64,000 nt of DNA from Mycobacterium sp. 852014-50255_SCH5639931 (GCF_001665605.1 NZ_LZSV01000011.1:124001-188000), one strand, 5' to 3'; positions 27,201-36,649 are shown, counted from the first letter of the stretch. Translations and numbers: made by a program. Notes: generated from the sequence alone by a model not told the origin.

Positions 27201-27909
27201 TCCGAACGGGGTCGACCGACAGTTCGCCCGGGACGACGGCGTAGACCGCCAAGGTCGCGAGGGCGACGACGTTGTTGACCACCGGCGCCCACGCCGTCGG
27301 CCCGAACACGTTGCGGGTGTTGAGGATCGCCATGAACACCGATGTCAGGCCGTAGGCGAGCACCTGGGGGAGCAACAGGTAGGCGAACGCGGTGGTCAGC
27401 GGCTCGTTGACCTGCGGGGAGCGGCCGAGCATCAGCTGCACCAGCAGCGGCGCGGCGAGCACCGACAGCGCGGTCGCCAAAACCAGCAGCGCGGTCGTCA
27501 ACGTGACCAGGCGCCGCACGAACGCGGCGCCGCCGTCGGGGTCGCTCTGTTCGGCGCGGGCCAGCACCGGCACGAAAATGGCGGTGAAGGTCGCCTCGAG
27601 CACGAGCGCCGCCACCAGGTTCGGCAGCTGATTGGCCACCGAGAACGCGCTGGACAGCGCGGCGCCCAGGATGGCCGCCAGCAGCACGACCCGGGCGAAG
27701 CCGGTCAGCCGGCTGACCAGCGTGGCGAACGCCATCGCCCACGACCGCGATACCAGCGCGGCGTCGGACAGTTCGGGTCGCCGGCGATCGATCCCCGCTG
27801 GAACGGGCGGCAGGGGACCCGTGGGCGGCGAGCCCGGGCTTCGGGGGCGCCGCGGCGGCTGTGCCGGGCGGGGGTGTTGCGGCGCGGCCTGCCGGTTGGC
27901 GGGTTTCAT
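24289..27909 (-). CDS. mviN: MviN/MurJ lipid II flippase with C-terminal pseudokinase
   Basis: 1206 residues from ATG 27909, which overlaps the preceding stop by 4 bp (ATGA). After a proline-rich leader (about 1-55), a MurJ domain of about 14 membrane helices begins at VSRSWAMAFATLVSRLTGF. A cytosolic linker of about 170 residues follows, then a kinase-like domain (from about VHLVPGARIAGGRYRLLVFHG) that lacks HRD and DFG motifs, a membrane segment (NVLIGVGAGVVVIVVALLVLA, quoted in part) and an extracellular beta-rich domain at the C-terminus. The M. tuberculosis counterpart, Rv3910, is phosphorylated on the pseudokinase by PknB and then binds FhaA, linking signalling to peptidoglycan export. 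Domain order is identical here. Confidence 0.95.
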   Translation of the reverse strand: MKPANRQAAPQHPRPAQPPRRPRSPGSPPTGPLPPVPAGIDRRRPELSDAALVSRSWAMAFATLVSRLTGFARVVLLAAILGAALSSAFSVANQLPNLVAALVLEATFTAIFVPVLARAEQSDPDGGAAFVRRLVTLTTALLVLATALSVLAAPLLVQLMLGRSPQVNEPLTTAFAYLLLPQVLAYGLTSVFMAILNTRNVFGPTAWAPVVNNVVALATLAVYAVVPGELSVDPVRMGNTKLLVLGIGTTLGVFAQTAVLLAALRRQRVDLRPLWGIDERLKRFGTMAAAMVLYVLISQLGLVVGNQIASTAAASGPAIYNYTWLVLMLPFGMIGVTVLTVVMPRLSRNAAADDTKAVLADLSLATRLTLITLIPIVAFMTVGGPAIGSALFAYGHFGGVDAGYLGAAIALSAFTLIPYGLVLLQLRVFYAREQPWTPIVIILVITAVKIVGSVLAPHLTDDPKLVAGYLGLANGIGFLAGAVIGYLLLRRTLLPTGGHLIGRGELRTILVTITASMLAGLVAHVADRLAGLDRLTAHGGGAGSLLRLLILAVIMLPIMATVMLRARVPEAQAALDAVRRRFGGHAVPSRKPMTPDRSSARSPVTYPEQRNSSPPGVNAVQEPIRRRPPERAIPARIAKGPEVTDRPVESAASGAEVPRPVADDFQPDIPADRPSEPAAPRPSDQRNGDVAPESRGGPPPFDAPRDRGGDPAGDDVHLVPGARIAGGRYRLLVFHGGAPPLQFWQALDTALDRQVALTFVDPDGALPDEVLQEILSRTLRLSRIDKPGIARVLDVVHTGHGGLVVSEWVRGGSLQEVADTAPSPVGAVRAMQSLAAAADAAHRAGVALSIDHPSRVRVSIEGDVVLAYPATMPEANPQGDIRGIGAALYALLVNRWPLAESSVRSGLAPAERDSTGQPVEPMVIDRGIPFQISAVAVRAVQEDGGIRSASTLLNLLQQATAVADRTEVLGPIDDSPAPATARASAGQDDAALARRRRNVLIGVGAGVVVIVVALLVLASVVSKIFGNVGGGLNKDELGLNGPSSSTSSSAPSSAAAGSVVKPTKATVYSPDGDADNAGTAGQAIDGDPSTAWATEVYTDAVPFPSFKQGEGLMLQLPSATVVGQVTIDTPSSGTKVEIRSSATASPASLNDTTVLASAFTLKPGHNVIPVRAGSPTSNLLVWISTLGTTNGKSQAGFFEITVQAAS

Positions 27910-30287
27910 ACTCGGTGCTCTTGCTCGACCCGATCGTCGGTCTGGTCGTCCATGCCCGCGGATCTGGCTCCGGGTGGGTCCGGCCGGTCCAGGTCGGCGC
28001 GGTCGGGCTGGCCGCGGAAGCGGTGCCACAGGCGCCGTCCGGCCAGCAACACCAGCACGGCGGCAGCGGTCATGGTGATGGCGAACAGCACCTTGCCGTA
28101 GGCGTTGGAATGCACCGACAGGCGAACCGGCTCGCCCAGCCGCAAGCCCTCCGGGGTCCGCAGCGTCACGTCGATGGCGACCCGCTGGGTGAAGTTCACT
28201 TCGATCGGCACCCGCAGCGGTAGGTATCCGGGGGGCAATTCGATCTGGCCGACGTCGGTGACCGTCATCCCCGGCGGGGCGTCGACCTGCAGCCGCACCC
28301 GGATGGGGACGGCCAGGCCGTTGTGCAGCGCCAGCGGTAGGGGGCTGTGCTCGGTGGCCAGGGTGTAGGAGCCGCCCGGGTTGACGATCGTGACCGCGCC
28401 GAAGAGGTCGTTGATCGTCTTGCCGACGACGGCCATCCGCTGCTGGGCCATTCCGTTGCGGGTGTCGGGCGGTTCGGATTGGCTCAGCGCGCGCAGCATG
28501 TCTTCACGCAGCGGCGCGGTGTATTGGATGCCGGTCAGCCCGGTGCGCTCGTCGGTGCTCAGCGCCGACGTCAGGCCCGACAGCCGGCCGACCTGGCCGG
28601 CCACCGCGGCGGTCACATCGTCGCCGAATCGGCCGCGCACGGAGGTGTAGGCCCCGGCCGGCTCGGACTCCTCGGTGCGGGCCGAGGCCTCGGCAACCAC
28701 CGCCGGCAGCGGTCGCGGTACCGCCAGACCGGACCGGATGGTGGTGGTGAGCGCCGTCAAGATCACGTGGGCGTCGTCGGCCTGCAGATTCCACGTCGCC
28801 GGCGGGACCAGGATCTGGGTGCGGGGCGCGTCATCGTGGCGCAAGGCGTGCCAGAACATCGAGCCCAATGCGTCCTGGCGGCGTGCGGTCACCGAGTCGT
28901 GCGCGAGCCGGATCGTCAGCGACGAGTCCAGGTAGGTGGGGACGGCGGGAGAGCTTCCCGCCCCGGCCAGCGCGGCGCCCACCGCCGGGTCGAACGGCGC
29001 GACCACCACTTGCGGGGACAGCCGCCGCGGTGCGGTGTCGACGGTGGAATCGGAGGATCCCTGCGCATCCGCGGCGGACAGGTCGGCGGCGGCAACGGCG
29101 ACGGTGGTTTCGTTTGCGCCGAGCAGGTTGACCGCGCGGTTGGTCAGCGGGCCGTCGGGCACCAGGGTGGCGCCGCGCACGGACGGTACGTCCAGGATGC
29201 GGTCGACGATGCTGTTGACGTCGGTGGTCGCGGCGGCGCTCAGCCCGCGGTCGTTGACGCGTTGCAGGGCGTCCAGGTCGGCCTGCGCGTAGGGGAGCGG
29301 CGCGACACACGTGCGGCGGGCCAGGGTACGCAGCCGGTTGAGCCATTCGACCGCTGCGGCCTGTCCGGCACCGGGGTGGGTCAGGGTGCCCGGAAGCTGA
29401 CCGGGGCCCTCGGGCGGATCGGTCACCACATAGCCGGCGGTCATCGCGTTGACGGTGACGAGCAGGTCGGGGTCGACGGCCAAACACAACGCCCGGCCGA
29501 CCGCGCCGTCGGGGTCGACGTCGTGGCTGGTGGCGACCTCGGCCGCGGACAGCAAGATGTCCAGCCGGCCGCCGCTGGCCAGGGAGGTGGCCAGGTCGTC
29601 GTCGACGAGGCGCACGGGAATGGTGCCGCCGGGCACGCCAGGGGCCAGCCGGGGCCGATCGGCCAACGGCCACAACATGGTGATCCACACGGGTTTGGAG
29701 GTGTCGGGCGCGACGGCGGAGCCCAGATCACCGCCCTGGTCGGGGGGCACACCGACAACCGGCAACAGGAAGCGCGCGTTGTCGAGCCTGGCGGGGGCGC
29801 CGTAATCGGGTGTGCCGTTCACGTTGACCAGGACCGGGTAGATGCCGGGCTTCTCGATCCCCAGGGACTGTTTGGTCAACGAGCGCAGCGGCGCCGACAG
29901 GGTGAAGCCGGCTTCTTGGCCGCGTTGCAGTTCGGGAGCGACCGTCAGGAAATCGGCGGCCGGCTGATACCCGTCGGTCTCGCCGTCCAGGGTGGTCCGC
30001 AATCCCGTGGACGCGGTGATCGCCCCGGCGTGTTCGAGGCGGACCATGACGTCGCGGACGGGGCGGTCGCCGACGTTGGTCACCATGCCGCTGACGGTGA
30101 CGACGGGTTGGCTGGACGTGGTGACCACATCCGGGGTGACTTGGTCGATGCGGACGCGGACGAACGGTGTCGCGCCCGGCTCGCCCGCGGCCGCGCGCGG
30201 CATGACGGGCGCGGTGAGCATCGCGAACCCGGCCACGATGCCGATCACTGCCGCGAGGCGTAACAAGCAGAGTCGGGGCGCCGTCAC
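27906..30287 (-). CDS. Rv3909-like secreted, membrane-anchored protein (DUF6049 type)
   Basis: 793 residues. An N-terminal signal segment, [19 protein letters not shown], ends near residue 35. A large extracellular body follows, and one C-terminal transmembrane helix, [20 protein letters not shown], before a short basic tail. Both ends overlap neighbours by 4 bp (mutT4 upstream, mviN downstream), so it is translated with them. The body has tandem beta-sandwich-like stretches, for instance around [19 protein letters not shown] near the start. Present in the same place in M. tuberculosis. Function unknown; context suggests a role alongside MviN in cell-wall assembly. Confidence 0.88.
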   Translation of the reverse strand: MTAPRLCLLRLAAVIGIVAGFAMLTAPVMPRAAAGEPGATPFVRVRIDQVTPDVVTTSSQPVVTVSGMVTNVGDRPVRDVMVRLEHAGAITASTGLRTTLDGETDGYQPAADFLTVAPELQRGQEAGFTLSAPLRSLTKQSLGIEKPGIYPVLVNVNGTPDYGAPARLDNARFLLPVVGVPPDQGGDLGSAVAPDTSKPVWITMLWPLADRPRLAPGVPGGTIPVRLVDDDLATSLASGGRLDILLSAAEVATSHDVDPDGAVGRALCLAVDPDLLVTVNAMTAGYVVTDPPEGPGQLPGTLTHPGAGQAAAVEWLNRLRTLARRTCVAPLPYAQADLDALQRVNDRGLSAAATTDVNSIVDRILDVPSVRGATLVPDGPLTNRAVNLLGANETTVAVAAADLSAADAQGSSDSTVDTAPRRLSPQVVVAPFDPAVGAALAGAGSSPAVPTYLDSSLTIRLAHDSVTARRQDALGSMFWHALRHDDAPRTQILVPPATWNLQADDAHVILTALTTTIRSGLAVPRPLPAVVAEASARTEESEPAGAYTSVRGRFGDDVTAAVAGQVGRLSGLTSALSTDERTGLTGIQYTAPLREDMLRALSQSEPPDTRNGMAQQRMAVVGKTINDLFGAVTIVNPGGSYTLATEHSPLPLALHNGLAVPIRVRLQVDAPPGMTVTDVGQIELPPGYLPLRVPIEVNFTQRVAIDVTLRTPEGLRLGEPVRLSVHSNAYGKVLFAITMTAAAVLVLLAGRRLWHRFRGQPDRADLDRPDPPGARSAGMDDQTDDRVEQEHRV

Positions 30288-31018
30288 GGCCCTGGCCCGT
30301 GGCCGTTCTTCCGGCTGGTCGCCGGCTTGTCGGCATGCCGGGTGCGCGAGTGTGTCTGCGGGCGGCGCCGGGGGGAGGTGGGTGGCAGCGGTGGCAGGGC
30401 GGCGGGGCCGTGGTTTTGGAGCTTGTCGATCAGCTCGTGGGCCACTCGGGCCAGTCGACGTTCGTCGGCGTAGGCCAGCTTCGACGGCAGCTCGTGCATC
30501 GGCACCCAGGCCACCTCGGCCACTTCGAGGTCCTCGTCGGACAACTCGCCGCCGGAGAAGCGCATCAAATAGTGGTGCACGGTCTTGTGGACCCGGCGGC
30601 CGTCGGTGACGAACCAGTAGTCGATGCGTCCGAGCGCTGCCAGCACGCTGCCGCGGATGCCGGTCTCTTCGGCGACTTCTCTTATAGCCGTCTGCTCGGC
30701 CGTCTCACCGAGTTCGATGTGTCCCTTGGGCAGTGACCACAGCATTCGCCCCCGGCGATCGATGCGGCCGATGAGCGCCGCGACCTGAGAGTCGCGGGGC
30801 CCGTCGAGGCCGTCGATGACCAGTCCTCCGGCGGAGGTTTCGTGGACGGTCCGAAGCCGGTCCGGTCCCCGGTGAGGCGCACGGGATCGGCGCGATTTGG
30901 TCGGCGTCGAGTCGGCGGGGGCTTGGCCGTTCGTCTGGTTCTCCGTCGAACTCGCAGCGCCACGACCGCGCCGCCGCCCCCGGCGTCGACGTGGCTTGCC
31001 TTGTTCGCCGTCCGACAC
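30284..31018 (-). CDS. mutT4: Nudix hydrolase MutT4
   Basis: 244 residues from GTG 31018, matching the M. tuberculosis start VSDGEQ; the frame can be read 7 codons further upstream. The N-terminal 50 residues are arginine-rich. The Nudix box is [20 protein letters not shown] then TGIRG, complete with the catalytic REVAEE. The C-terminal tail is again basic. Members hydrolyse nucleoside diphosphates linked to another group; the natural substrate of MutT4 is not settled. It is first in the unit mutT4, Rv3909-like, mviN. Confidence 0.92.
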   Translation of the reverse strand: MSDGEQGKPRRRRGRRRGRGAASSTENQTNGQAPADSTPTKSRRSRAPHRGPDRLRTVHETSAGGLVIDGLDGPRDSQVAALIGRIDRRGRMLWSLPKGHIELGETAEQTAIREVAEETGIRGSVLAALGRIDYWFVTDGRRVHKTVHHYLMRFSGGELSDEDLEVAEVAWVPMHELPSKLAYADERRLARVAHELIDKLQNHGPAALPPLPPTSPRRRPQTHSRTRHADKPATSRKNGHGPGP

Positions 31019-31107
31019 CCAAGCGATAGTAGCTGGCACGGCATAGTCTCCCAGGACATACTCGCCGCTAGCGGGGCGCGCGATGGCTCAGGATCGAGTG
31101 TGTCTGG

Positions 31108-31407
31108 TCAGATCGGGCCGGTTGCTGCGGCGATAACAAAAGCGGGAATGAAGATCACGAGGGAGACCGGCCCGGACAGGCTGCCGATCATCATTCCGCG
31201 CCCGATCTGACCACATCTGCCCGGTGCCCGCGCGAGGAGGGCGCTGATGCCGACGTATGCCAGCGTTACCGGGAGAACGACAAATACGAAGGGCCACATC
31301 GGCAAAACAAAAAGCCAGGTAACGAAATCCACCACGAAGACGTGGACTATGGCCACGGCGAAAGTCAGCGGCCCATAGCGATTGACTAGAGGTTGGTCTG
31401 TCATCAT
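31108..31407 (-). CDS. Small membrane protein, function unknown
   Basis: 99 residues with three or four hydrophobic segments: LTFAVAIVHVFVVDFVTWLF, WPFVFVVLPVTLAYVGISAL, and a C-terminal GPVSLVIFIPAFVIAAATG. No motif is recognised. It starts 9 bp after the stop of the next small membrane gene, so the two form a unit. This pair separates mutT4 from pcnA, which are adjacent in M. tuberculosis. Confidence 0.65.
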   Translation of the reverse strand: MMTDQPLVNRYGPLTFAVAIVHVFVVDFVTWLFVLPMWPFVFVVLPVTLAYVGISALLARAPGRCGQIGRGMMIGSLSGPVSLVIFIPAFVIAAATGPI

Positions 31408-31416
31408 CGGTGACCT

Positions 31417-31752
31417 TCAGCGCAGGACCAGATAAGCGAAAGCCGTTCCGCCCGCGAGCACGACGGCCGAACAGCCCAAGATGCTGATGCCAAGACCACG
31501 ATTACGTGGTGACGTCGACCTCAGGAACGTGGCGCCGATAAGCAGCGACACCAAAGTCGTCAGGACGGTGGAGGTCAGCATCCAAGCGCGTTCACCGGCG
31601 TACGCACTATCCGTGTCGAACGGCCACTTACCCAGTAGCCACATCGCGACGAGCAGCATCGCCAGTATCAGTTGAACGACAAAGGGTGCCGACCACGTAG
31701 CCGTGCGCCAAGCGCGGGCGTCGAAGAAGTTCACTCGCTCAGAGGTCGACAT
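31417..31752 (-). CDS. Small membrane protein, function unknown
   Basis: 111 residues with three hydrophobic segments: SAPFVVQLILAMLLVAMWLL, WMLTSTVLTTLVSLLIGATF and ISILGCSAVVLAGGTAFAYL. A cytosolic N-terminus starts MSTSERVNFFDARAWR. No family recognised. It is upstream of and probably co-transcribed with the other small membrane gene, and divergent from pcnA across 129 bp. Confidence 0.65.
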   Translation of the reverse strand: MSTSERVNFFDARAWRTATWSAPFVVQLILAMLLVAMWLLGKWPFDTDSAYAGERAWMLTSTVLTTLVSLLIGATFLRSTSPRNRGLGISILGCSAVVLAGGTAFAYLVLR

Positions 31753-31881
31753 GCTGTTGCCTTCGGATCCTTCCCGTGGCGCGTGACGCTACTACCGAGC
31801 GTGGGCCGGTCAATTCACCTTGGGCGCGTGCGAGGCTCCTCACACGGGCTTTTCGGCCTCGGCCGACTACGCTGATCGAAC

Positions 31882-33318
31882 GTGTCCGAAGCCGATGTCG
31901 AGCTGCTTGCCGCCGCCGCGGTCGCCCTGAATCAACACGCGCCCATGTTGCGCGAGCTGGGCTCGGCTTTCGACGCCGCGGGCCACGAGTTGTACCTCGT
32001 CGGCGGCTCGGTGCGAGATGCCGTGCTGGGCAGGCTCAGTCCCGACTTGGACTTCACCACTGATGCCCGCCCCGAGCAGGTTCAAGAGATCCTGCGGCGA
32101 TGGGCGGATAACTTGTGGGACACCGGCATCGACTTCGGCACCGTCGGTGTCGGCAAGGGCGAACATCGGTTGGAAATCACCACGTTCCGCGCCGACGCCT
32201 ACGACCGGATCTCGCGGAAACCCGCAGTGCAGTACGGCGAACGACTCGAAGACGACTTGGTGCGCCGCGATTTCACGGCCAACGCGATGGCCGTGCGCAT
32301 CACGCCCGACGGGCCGGGTGAATTCCTCGATCCCCTCCGCGGTTTGGCGGCGCTGCGCGAGCGGGTGCTCGACACCCCCGCGGCCCCGTCGGTGTCCTTC
32401 GGCGACGACCCGCTGCGGATGCTGCGCGCGGCGCGGTTCGTTTCGCAGCTCGGTTTCGCCGTCGCCCCGCGGGTGCGCGAGGCGATCGAGGAGATGGCCC
32501 CCGAGCTGGCCCGGATCAGCGCCGAGCGGGTGGCCGCCGAGCTGGACAAGTTGCTTCTCGGTGATGACCCGGTCTCCGGCATCGACCTGCTGGTGCAGAC
32601 CGGCATGGGTGAGGTGGTGCTGCCCGAGGTCGGCGGGATGCAGATGGCCATCGACGAACACCACCAGCACAAGGACGTCTACCAGCATTCGCTGACGGTG
32701 CTGCGGCAGGCGATCGCCCTGGAGGATGACGGACCGGATCTGGTGCTGCGCTGGGCGGCGCTGCTGCATGACATCGGCAAGCCGGCCACCAGGCGGCACG
32801 AAGCCAATGGCGGCGTGAGCTTCCACCACCACGAGGTGGTCGGCGCCAAGATGGCCCGAAAGCGGTTGCGGGCGTTGAAGTATTCCAAGCAGATGGTCGA
32901 CGACGTCTCGCAGCTGGTGTATCTGCACCTGCGGTTCCACGGGTACGGCGAAGGGAAGTGGACCGACTCCGCGGTGCGCCGCTACGTCACGGATGCCGGG
33001 CCGCTGTTGCCGCGGCTGCACAAGCTGGTGCGCGCCGACTGCACAACCCGCAATAAACGCCGGGCCGCCCGGCTGCAGGCCAGCTATGACCGGCTGGAGG
33101 CGCGGATCGTTGAGCTGGCCGCCCAAGAGGATCTGGCCCGCGTGCGTCCCGATCTAGATGGCAACCAGATCATGAAGCTGCTCGACATCCCGGCGGGCCC
33201 GCAGGTCGGCGAGGCGTGGCACTTCCTGAAAGAGCTGCGATTGGAGCGCGGGCCGTTGACGGCCGATGAGGCGACCGCGGAACTGCTGACTTGGTGGCAA
33301 TCGCGCGGGAACCCATAG
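31882..33318 (+). CDS. pcnA: CCA-adding tRNA nucleotidyltransferase
   Basis: 478 residues from GTG 31882; equivalent to Rv3907c. It adds or repairs the CCA end of tRNAs, needed here because both tRNA genes in the window lack encoded CCA. The class II nucleotidyltransferase head has LVGGSVRDAVLGR and the two metal carboxylates in SPDLDF, then RRDFTANAMAV and DPLRMLRAARFVSQLGF. An HD phosphohydrolase domain follows: the HD pair in LLHDIGKP, then FHHHEVVG. The domain combination is the actinobacterial form. Confidence 0.95.
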   Translation: MSEADVELLAAAAVALNQHAPMLRELGSAFDAAGHELYLVGGSVRDAVLGRLSPDLDFTTDARPEQVQEILRRWADNLWDTGIDFGTVGVGKGEHRLEITTFRADAYDRISRKPAVQYGERLEDDLVRRDFTANAMAVRITPDGPGEFLDPLRGLAALRERVLDTPAAPSVSFGDDPLRMLRAARFVSQLGFAVAPRVREAIEEMAPELARISAERVAAELDKLLLGDDPVSGIDLLVQTGMGEVVLPEVGGMQMAIDEHHQHKDVYQHSLTVLRQAIALEDDGPDLVLRWAALLHDIGKPATRRHEANGGVSFHHHEVVGAKMARKRLRALKYSKQMVDDVSQLVYLHLRFHGYGEGKWTDSAVRRYVTDAGPLLPRLHKLVRADCTTRNKRRAARLQASYDRLEARIVELAAQEDLARVRPDLDGNQIMKLLDIPAGPQVGEAWHFLKELRLERGPLTADEATAELLTWWQSRGNP

Positions 33319-33342
33319 CGGTGATCTCGCGTCCCATCTTTC

Positions 33343-33852
33343 GTGGACTACTGCATGGCTGGCGACGACGGCACGGCGGATATGTGGCACCGGGACCTCG
33401 ACCTTGACCTGGACGGCGACGGCCGGCTCGATGCTCTCGGGCTGGATTTCGACGGTGATGGATTGCACGACGATGCACTCGCGGATCTCGATGGTGACGG
33501 CATCGCCGATCACGCGGTGCTCGACCTCGACAACGACGGCACTCCCGAGGCGTACTTCACCGACGACGGGTCCGGGACCTGGGGGGTGCCTACGGACCAG
33601 GGGCGGCAGCTCCGGTGGTTCGGGCTTGATGGCGTCGAGCACACCGGCGGACCGCTGGTCGATTTCGACGGCCACGGCCGCGCCGACGATCAGCTCTTCG
33701 ATATTGACGGCGACGGAGTGGCCGACAGGGTGCTGTGCGCCGATGAGGGCGGCGTCACCGGATACGTCGACACCGATGGCGATGGCAAGTGGAATGTCCG
33801 GCTGAGTGATAGCGATGGGGACGGCTTGGCTGACGGTGCAAATGCGTTGTGA
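33343..33852 (+). CDS. Rv3906c-like protein with eight DxDxDG calcium-type loops
   Basis: 169 residues from GTG 33343, or 165 from ATG 33355 with no clear choice. The protein is almost wholly made of acidic loops of EF-hand or thrombospondin type 3 form: DLDGDG, DFDGDG, DLDGDG, DLDNDG, DFDGHG, DIDGDG, DTDGDG and DSDGDG. No signal peptide or membrane helix is visible, so if it is exported it would need a non-Sec route. M. tuberculosis has a protein of the same size at this place (Rv3906c). Calcium binding is inferred from the loops. It lies 24 bp after pcnA and converges on the kinase gene. Confidence 0.82.
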   Translation: MDYCMAGDDGTADMWHRDLDLDLDGDGRLDALGLDFDGDGLHDDALADLDGDGIADHAVLDLDNDGTPEAYFTDDGSGTWGVPTDQGRQLRWFGLDGVEHTGGPLVDFDGHGRADDQLFDIDGDGVADRVLCADEGGVTGYVDTDGDGKWNVRLSDSDGDGLADGANAL

Positions 33853-33948
33853 CGCGTGCACACTCTTCTCCGAATCGAGGAGCTGCACCGCGCATCCATC
33901 GCCGTCTGCTATTGGTTGCCTCGGACACCGAGACATAGGTGCGGTCGG

Positions 33949-35712
33949 TTAACCCGGAATCTTGCCCAGGCTGTAGTCGGTGACGTCGAGCACAGCTCGC
34001 TGGCCCCTGTCGGTGTTTATGAGTCCGACGTTGACGTCAATCAGCACGTTGTTTTTGGCGGCTATCGCGCGGTCAAGGCGCGCTCGAAGCAAAGGCCCCT
34101 GCGCCGTCGCCACCAGAGTGGTAATCCCGTCCTCGACGATGTCGGGGACGCCCATAGCCGTCTTAACGGGCTTAGACCCGGGCGCATGCCCGAACACGGT
34201 CATGGTCGAGCCCCCGCACCGGCGCCAGATCGACAATGAATTCGCGAGCTGTTGCTGGGCTGCTGCGGGGTCGCGAAAGGTTAGGACTACTTCGCCCACC
34301 ATCTGGAGGGGGGGTCCGTCGCGGGGCTCGTTGATGACCAATGAGTAGTAGCCAGTGACGTCCCGCATGTCGTATGAATTGTGAGCCCCGCCCCCGAGAA
34401 TCGGGCGGCACTCCTCGGGGTCTACGTCGCCAGAAGTTTGGCTGGGCTGGAATGTGGGCGGTTCGGCTAACAAGTTCTGGATACCGACGAAGTTTTTTAC
34501 ATCATCCAGGGGTGGTAACAACCGGGGCAAGTCCGCTGGCTTAACCATGGGCGGTGGAGATGGCGTCGGTGAGGTCACAGTCGTTGGAGGAGCAAGGGTT
34601 GTATCGATGATCGATTTGCCGGGCGGCCCTTGGTGGGAGGTCAAGATTGCCGCGGTGAGTGCACCGCCTACGGCCAATATTAGGGCCGCGACTGTAGCCG
34701 GTATTCGTCGGCGGGACTTTGGTCCTGCCGGCGCGAAGTTTGGCTGGCCGTTAACGGGAGGTGAGGCGAGTTCGGTCGGCGGGCCGCTCGGATGCTGGTG
34801 CCACCACCGCGAGTCAGGTGGGGTGCCAGAGGAAATACCATATGGCTCAAGGCGCGGCGGAGTGCGCCCCGCGGTGACGCATCCCTCCAGGGCCGCAGCG
34901 GCGGCATGAGCGAGCTCGCGCGCTGAGGTGAACCGGTGCGCCGGGTCCTTGGCCATGGCGGTGGCGATCACGCCGTCCATAGCCGTCGACAGCCCGGGGA
35001 GCCTATCGGTGATCTTTGGGGGTGGCCAATGCAAATGTGCTGCGATCACCGCCACGGCACCACCTCCGGCCGCAAACGGCACTTCGCCTGTGAGAAGTCG
35101 AAACAGTGTGCATCCCAAGGAGTACAGATCGGCTCGGCCATCGAAAGACTGCCCGGCAAGAACCTCCGGCGCCGCATAGGACAAGGTGGCCAAGACCGAA
35201 CCGGTTGCAGTCAGACCGGCATCATCAAGCGCACGGGCGATTCCGAAATCTCCTAGGAGCACTCGCTGATCGGCCCCAGCTTGCCCTGACAACAAAAAAT
35301 TTGCCGGCTTGATATCGCGGTGCACAACGCCACGTTGGTGCGCATAATCGACTGCCTTGGCGATCTCGCCGATTACGTATACCGCCTGCGCTGCGGGCAT
35401 GGGCGCGGCTCGCAGCGCGTCTTCAGCATTAACACCGTCTACGTACTGCATTGCGATCCACAGCTGGCCCTCCCACTGACCACGCTGATGAATCGAAACG
35501 ATGTTGGGATGATCCAGCGCTGCGGCGACATCGGCCTCTCGGATAAACCGCTTCCGGAAATCGGGATCGCGTGACAACTCCGCTGCGAGCACCTTCAAGG
35601 CTTCGCTGCGAGGCAAGTCCGGATTACGCGCCAGATAGACGGTTCCCATCCCCCCGGCACCCAACACCCGCTCAATGCGGTACCCAGCAAAGACCGAACC
35701 CACGCTCAGCAT
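33949..35712 (-). CDS. PknH-type transmembrane serine/threonine protein kinase
   Basis: 587 residues. The Hanks kinase domain (about 11-275) has the glycine loop GAGGMGTVY, Lys40, the catalytic loop HRDIKPAN with Asp133, DFG at 155-157 and the APE at 181-183, so it should be active. A proline-rich linker, a single membrane helix (about 338-359, [20 protein letters not shown]) and an extracellular domain (about 395-587) follow. This domain resembles the PknH sensor fold, with Cys435 and Cys499 able to form one disulfide. Kinases of this type sense an outside signal and phosphorylate regulators inside. It sits where M. tuberculosis has esxF, esxE and cpnT, next to the ESX-2 genes. The target is unknown. 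It has no close gene on its own strand. Confidence 0.93.
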   Translation of the reverse strand: MLSVGSVFAGYRIERVLGAGGMGTVYLARNPDLPRSEALKVLAAELSRDPDFRKRFIREADVAAALDHPNIVSIHQRGQWEGQLWIAMQYVDGVNAEDALRAAPMPAAQAVYVIGEIAKAVDYAHQRGVVHRDIKPANFLLSGQAGADQRVLLGDFGIARALDDAGLTATGSVLATLSYAAPEVLAGQSFDGRADLYSLGCTLFRLLTGEVPFAAGGGAVAVIAAHLHWPPPKITDRLPGLSTAMDGVIATAMAKDPAHRFTSARELAHAAAAALEGCVTAGRTPPRLEPYGISSGTPPDSRWWHQHPSGPPTELASPPVNGQPNFAPAGPKSRRRIPATVAALILAVGGALTAAILTSHQGPPGKSIIDTTLAPPTTVTSPTPSPPPMVKPADLPRLLPPLDDVKNFVGIQNLLAEPPTFQPSQTSGDVDPEECRPILGGGAHNSYDMRDVTGYYSLVINEPRDGPPLQMVGEVVLTFRDPAAAQQQLANSLSIWRRCGGSTMTVFGHAPGSKPVKTAMGVPDIVEDGITTLVATAQGPLLRARLDRAIAAKNNVLIDVNVGLINTDRGQRAVLDVTDYSLGKIPG

Positions 35713-36169
35713 GACGGCAACCGGCTACCCGCGACTAGTCGCAAAAATCGCGCCCCACACGTACGCCGCAATGACCAACCCCTAAGAACAGCAATGACAA
35801 TTAACGATAACCAGGCTCGAGATTGGCCGCGGCAGGAATTGCTGTTATAGAGCCGGACGCGCCCTTCGGCGGCGTCCGGCGGACTACCAGCGTCTTTCCC
35901 GAAGCACTCGGAAAGGCCAAGACCGCCTGAGGGTCACCGCTTGGGATTGCTGAGACGGGGATACAGACAGTGCCGGCAAGATGGGATGCCCGGCAGGGCG
36001 GTTCACCGTGAAGATCCCAAGGGCCGCGCCGAACGCGCTGCAAGGTCGCTGTGGGGTTACGGCGTGAATTGACCACTGTCGCCGACCTATTTAGCCTGGT
36101 CAGTAGTGGCGTGCCATGCGAATGGCTATGCAGCGCTTCTTGCCGCGGGCAATCGAGAGAGGGGTGGCG
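35713..36169. other. Intergenic region between kinase and DUF2563 gene
   Basis: About 457 bases at a divergent junction; it should hold promoters for both sides. An open frame of 91 codons on the minus strand (35801-36076) has no ribosome binding site or recognised domain and was not called. A sigma-A like promoter near the right end is listed separately. Confidence 0.55.
36069..36097 (+). promoter_or_regulatory. Candidate promoter of the DUF2563/ESX-2 front unit
   Basis: TTGACC at 36069-36074, a 17-base spacer and TAGCCT at 36092-36097, close to TTGACN-N17-TANNNT as used by the mycobacterial primary sigma factor. It lies about 73 bp upstream of the DUF2563 start. Confidence 0.4.
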
Positions 36170-36499
36170 ATGTTCGTCGACACAGCGCTATTGCACTCCG
36201 GAGGCAACGATTCGCATCGTGCCGGTGGGCATGCGCAAGAGGGAGCCGACCAGCTCGCGCGGGGACCGCTGGGGTCGGGGATGTTCGGTGACTTCGCCGC
36301 GGCCGATTCGTTCCATTCGGCGATCACCGCCGCGCATGCGCAGCATGTGCAGACCCTGCAGGGTCACCAGCAGACCCTGACCGATGTCGGCGCGAAGGCT
36401 CATCACGCGGCCAAGGGTTTCACCAGCATGGACGAGAACAACGCCGGTGACATGCAGGCGGTGCGGCCGGGGGCGGGTACTTCGACGCCGCGGGTCTGA
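36170..36499 (+). CDS. DUF2563 family small helical protein
   Basis: 109 residues from ATG 36170, preceded by GAGAGAGGGG; the frame is open 54 bp further upstream but lacks support there. It starts MFVDTALLHSGGNDSHRAGG, continues with GMFGDFAAADSFH and ends in an alanine-rich stretch. This is the mycobacterial DUF2563 family, which looks like a short helical hairpin similar in size to WXG100 (Esx) proteins and is found near type VII secretion genes; that it is itself secreted is inference. The stop lies in an 18-bp sequence, 36484-36501, that is repeated at 37367 and marks a duplication. Confidence 0.75.
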   Translation: MFVDTALLHSGGNDSHRAGGHAQEGADQLARGPLGSGMFGDFAAADSFHSAITAAHAQHVQTLQGHQQTLTDVGAKAHHAAKGFTSMDENNAGDMQAVRPGAGTSTPRV

Positions 36500-36501
36500 A
36501 C
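36484..36501 (+). repeat. 18-bp direct repeat, copy 1 (duplication boundary)
   Basis: GACGCCGCGGGTCTGAAC at the 3' end of the DUF2563 gene. The same 18 bases recur at 37367-37384. Together they define the left end of a tandem unit of 883 bp. Confidence 0.85.
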
Positions 36502-36649
36502 CCTTCAGCCTTGTCGGCTCTGGCCGCGGGGACGGGTGTTACTACACGGGGATCGTTTTGAAACGGTTTCTGTTGGTGTTGATCTGCGGTGCGCGTGGAT
36601 AATTCAACGGAATGGCGCCTACGGGCTGAGGCACTGCGGGGAGGGCGGC

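Noticed and set aside
28347..30263. 638-codon plus-strand frame opposite the Rv3909-like gene
   Set aside because: Antisense shadow of a conserved gene; no motif.
35801..36076. 91-codon minus-strand frame between the kinase and the DUF2563 gene
   Set aside because: No ribosome binding site, no family and no signal; could be chance in GC-rich DNA.
36384..36602. Frame reading through the end of the DUF2563 gene (FDAAGLNPSALSALAAG)
   Set aside because: The matching stretch after the second repeat does not preserve this reading frame, so coding is not supported.
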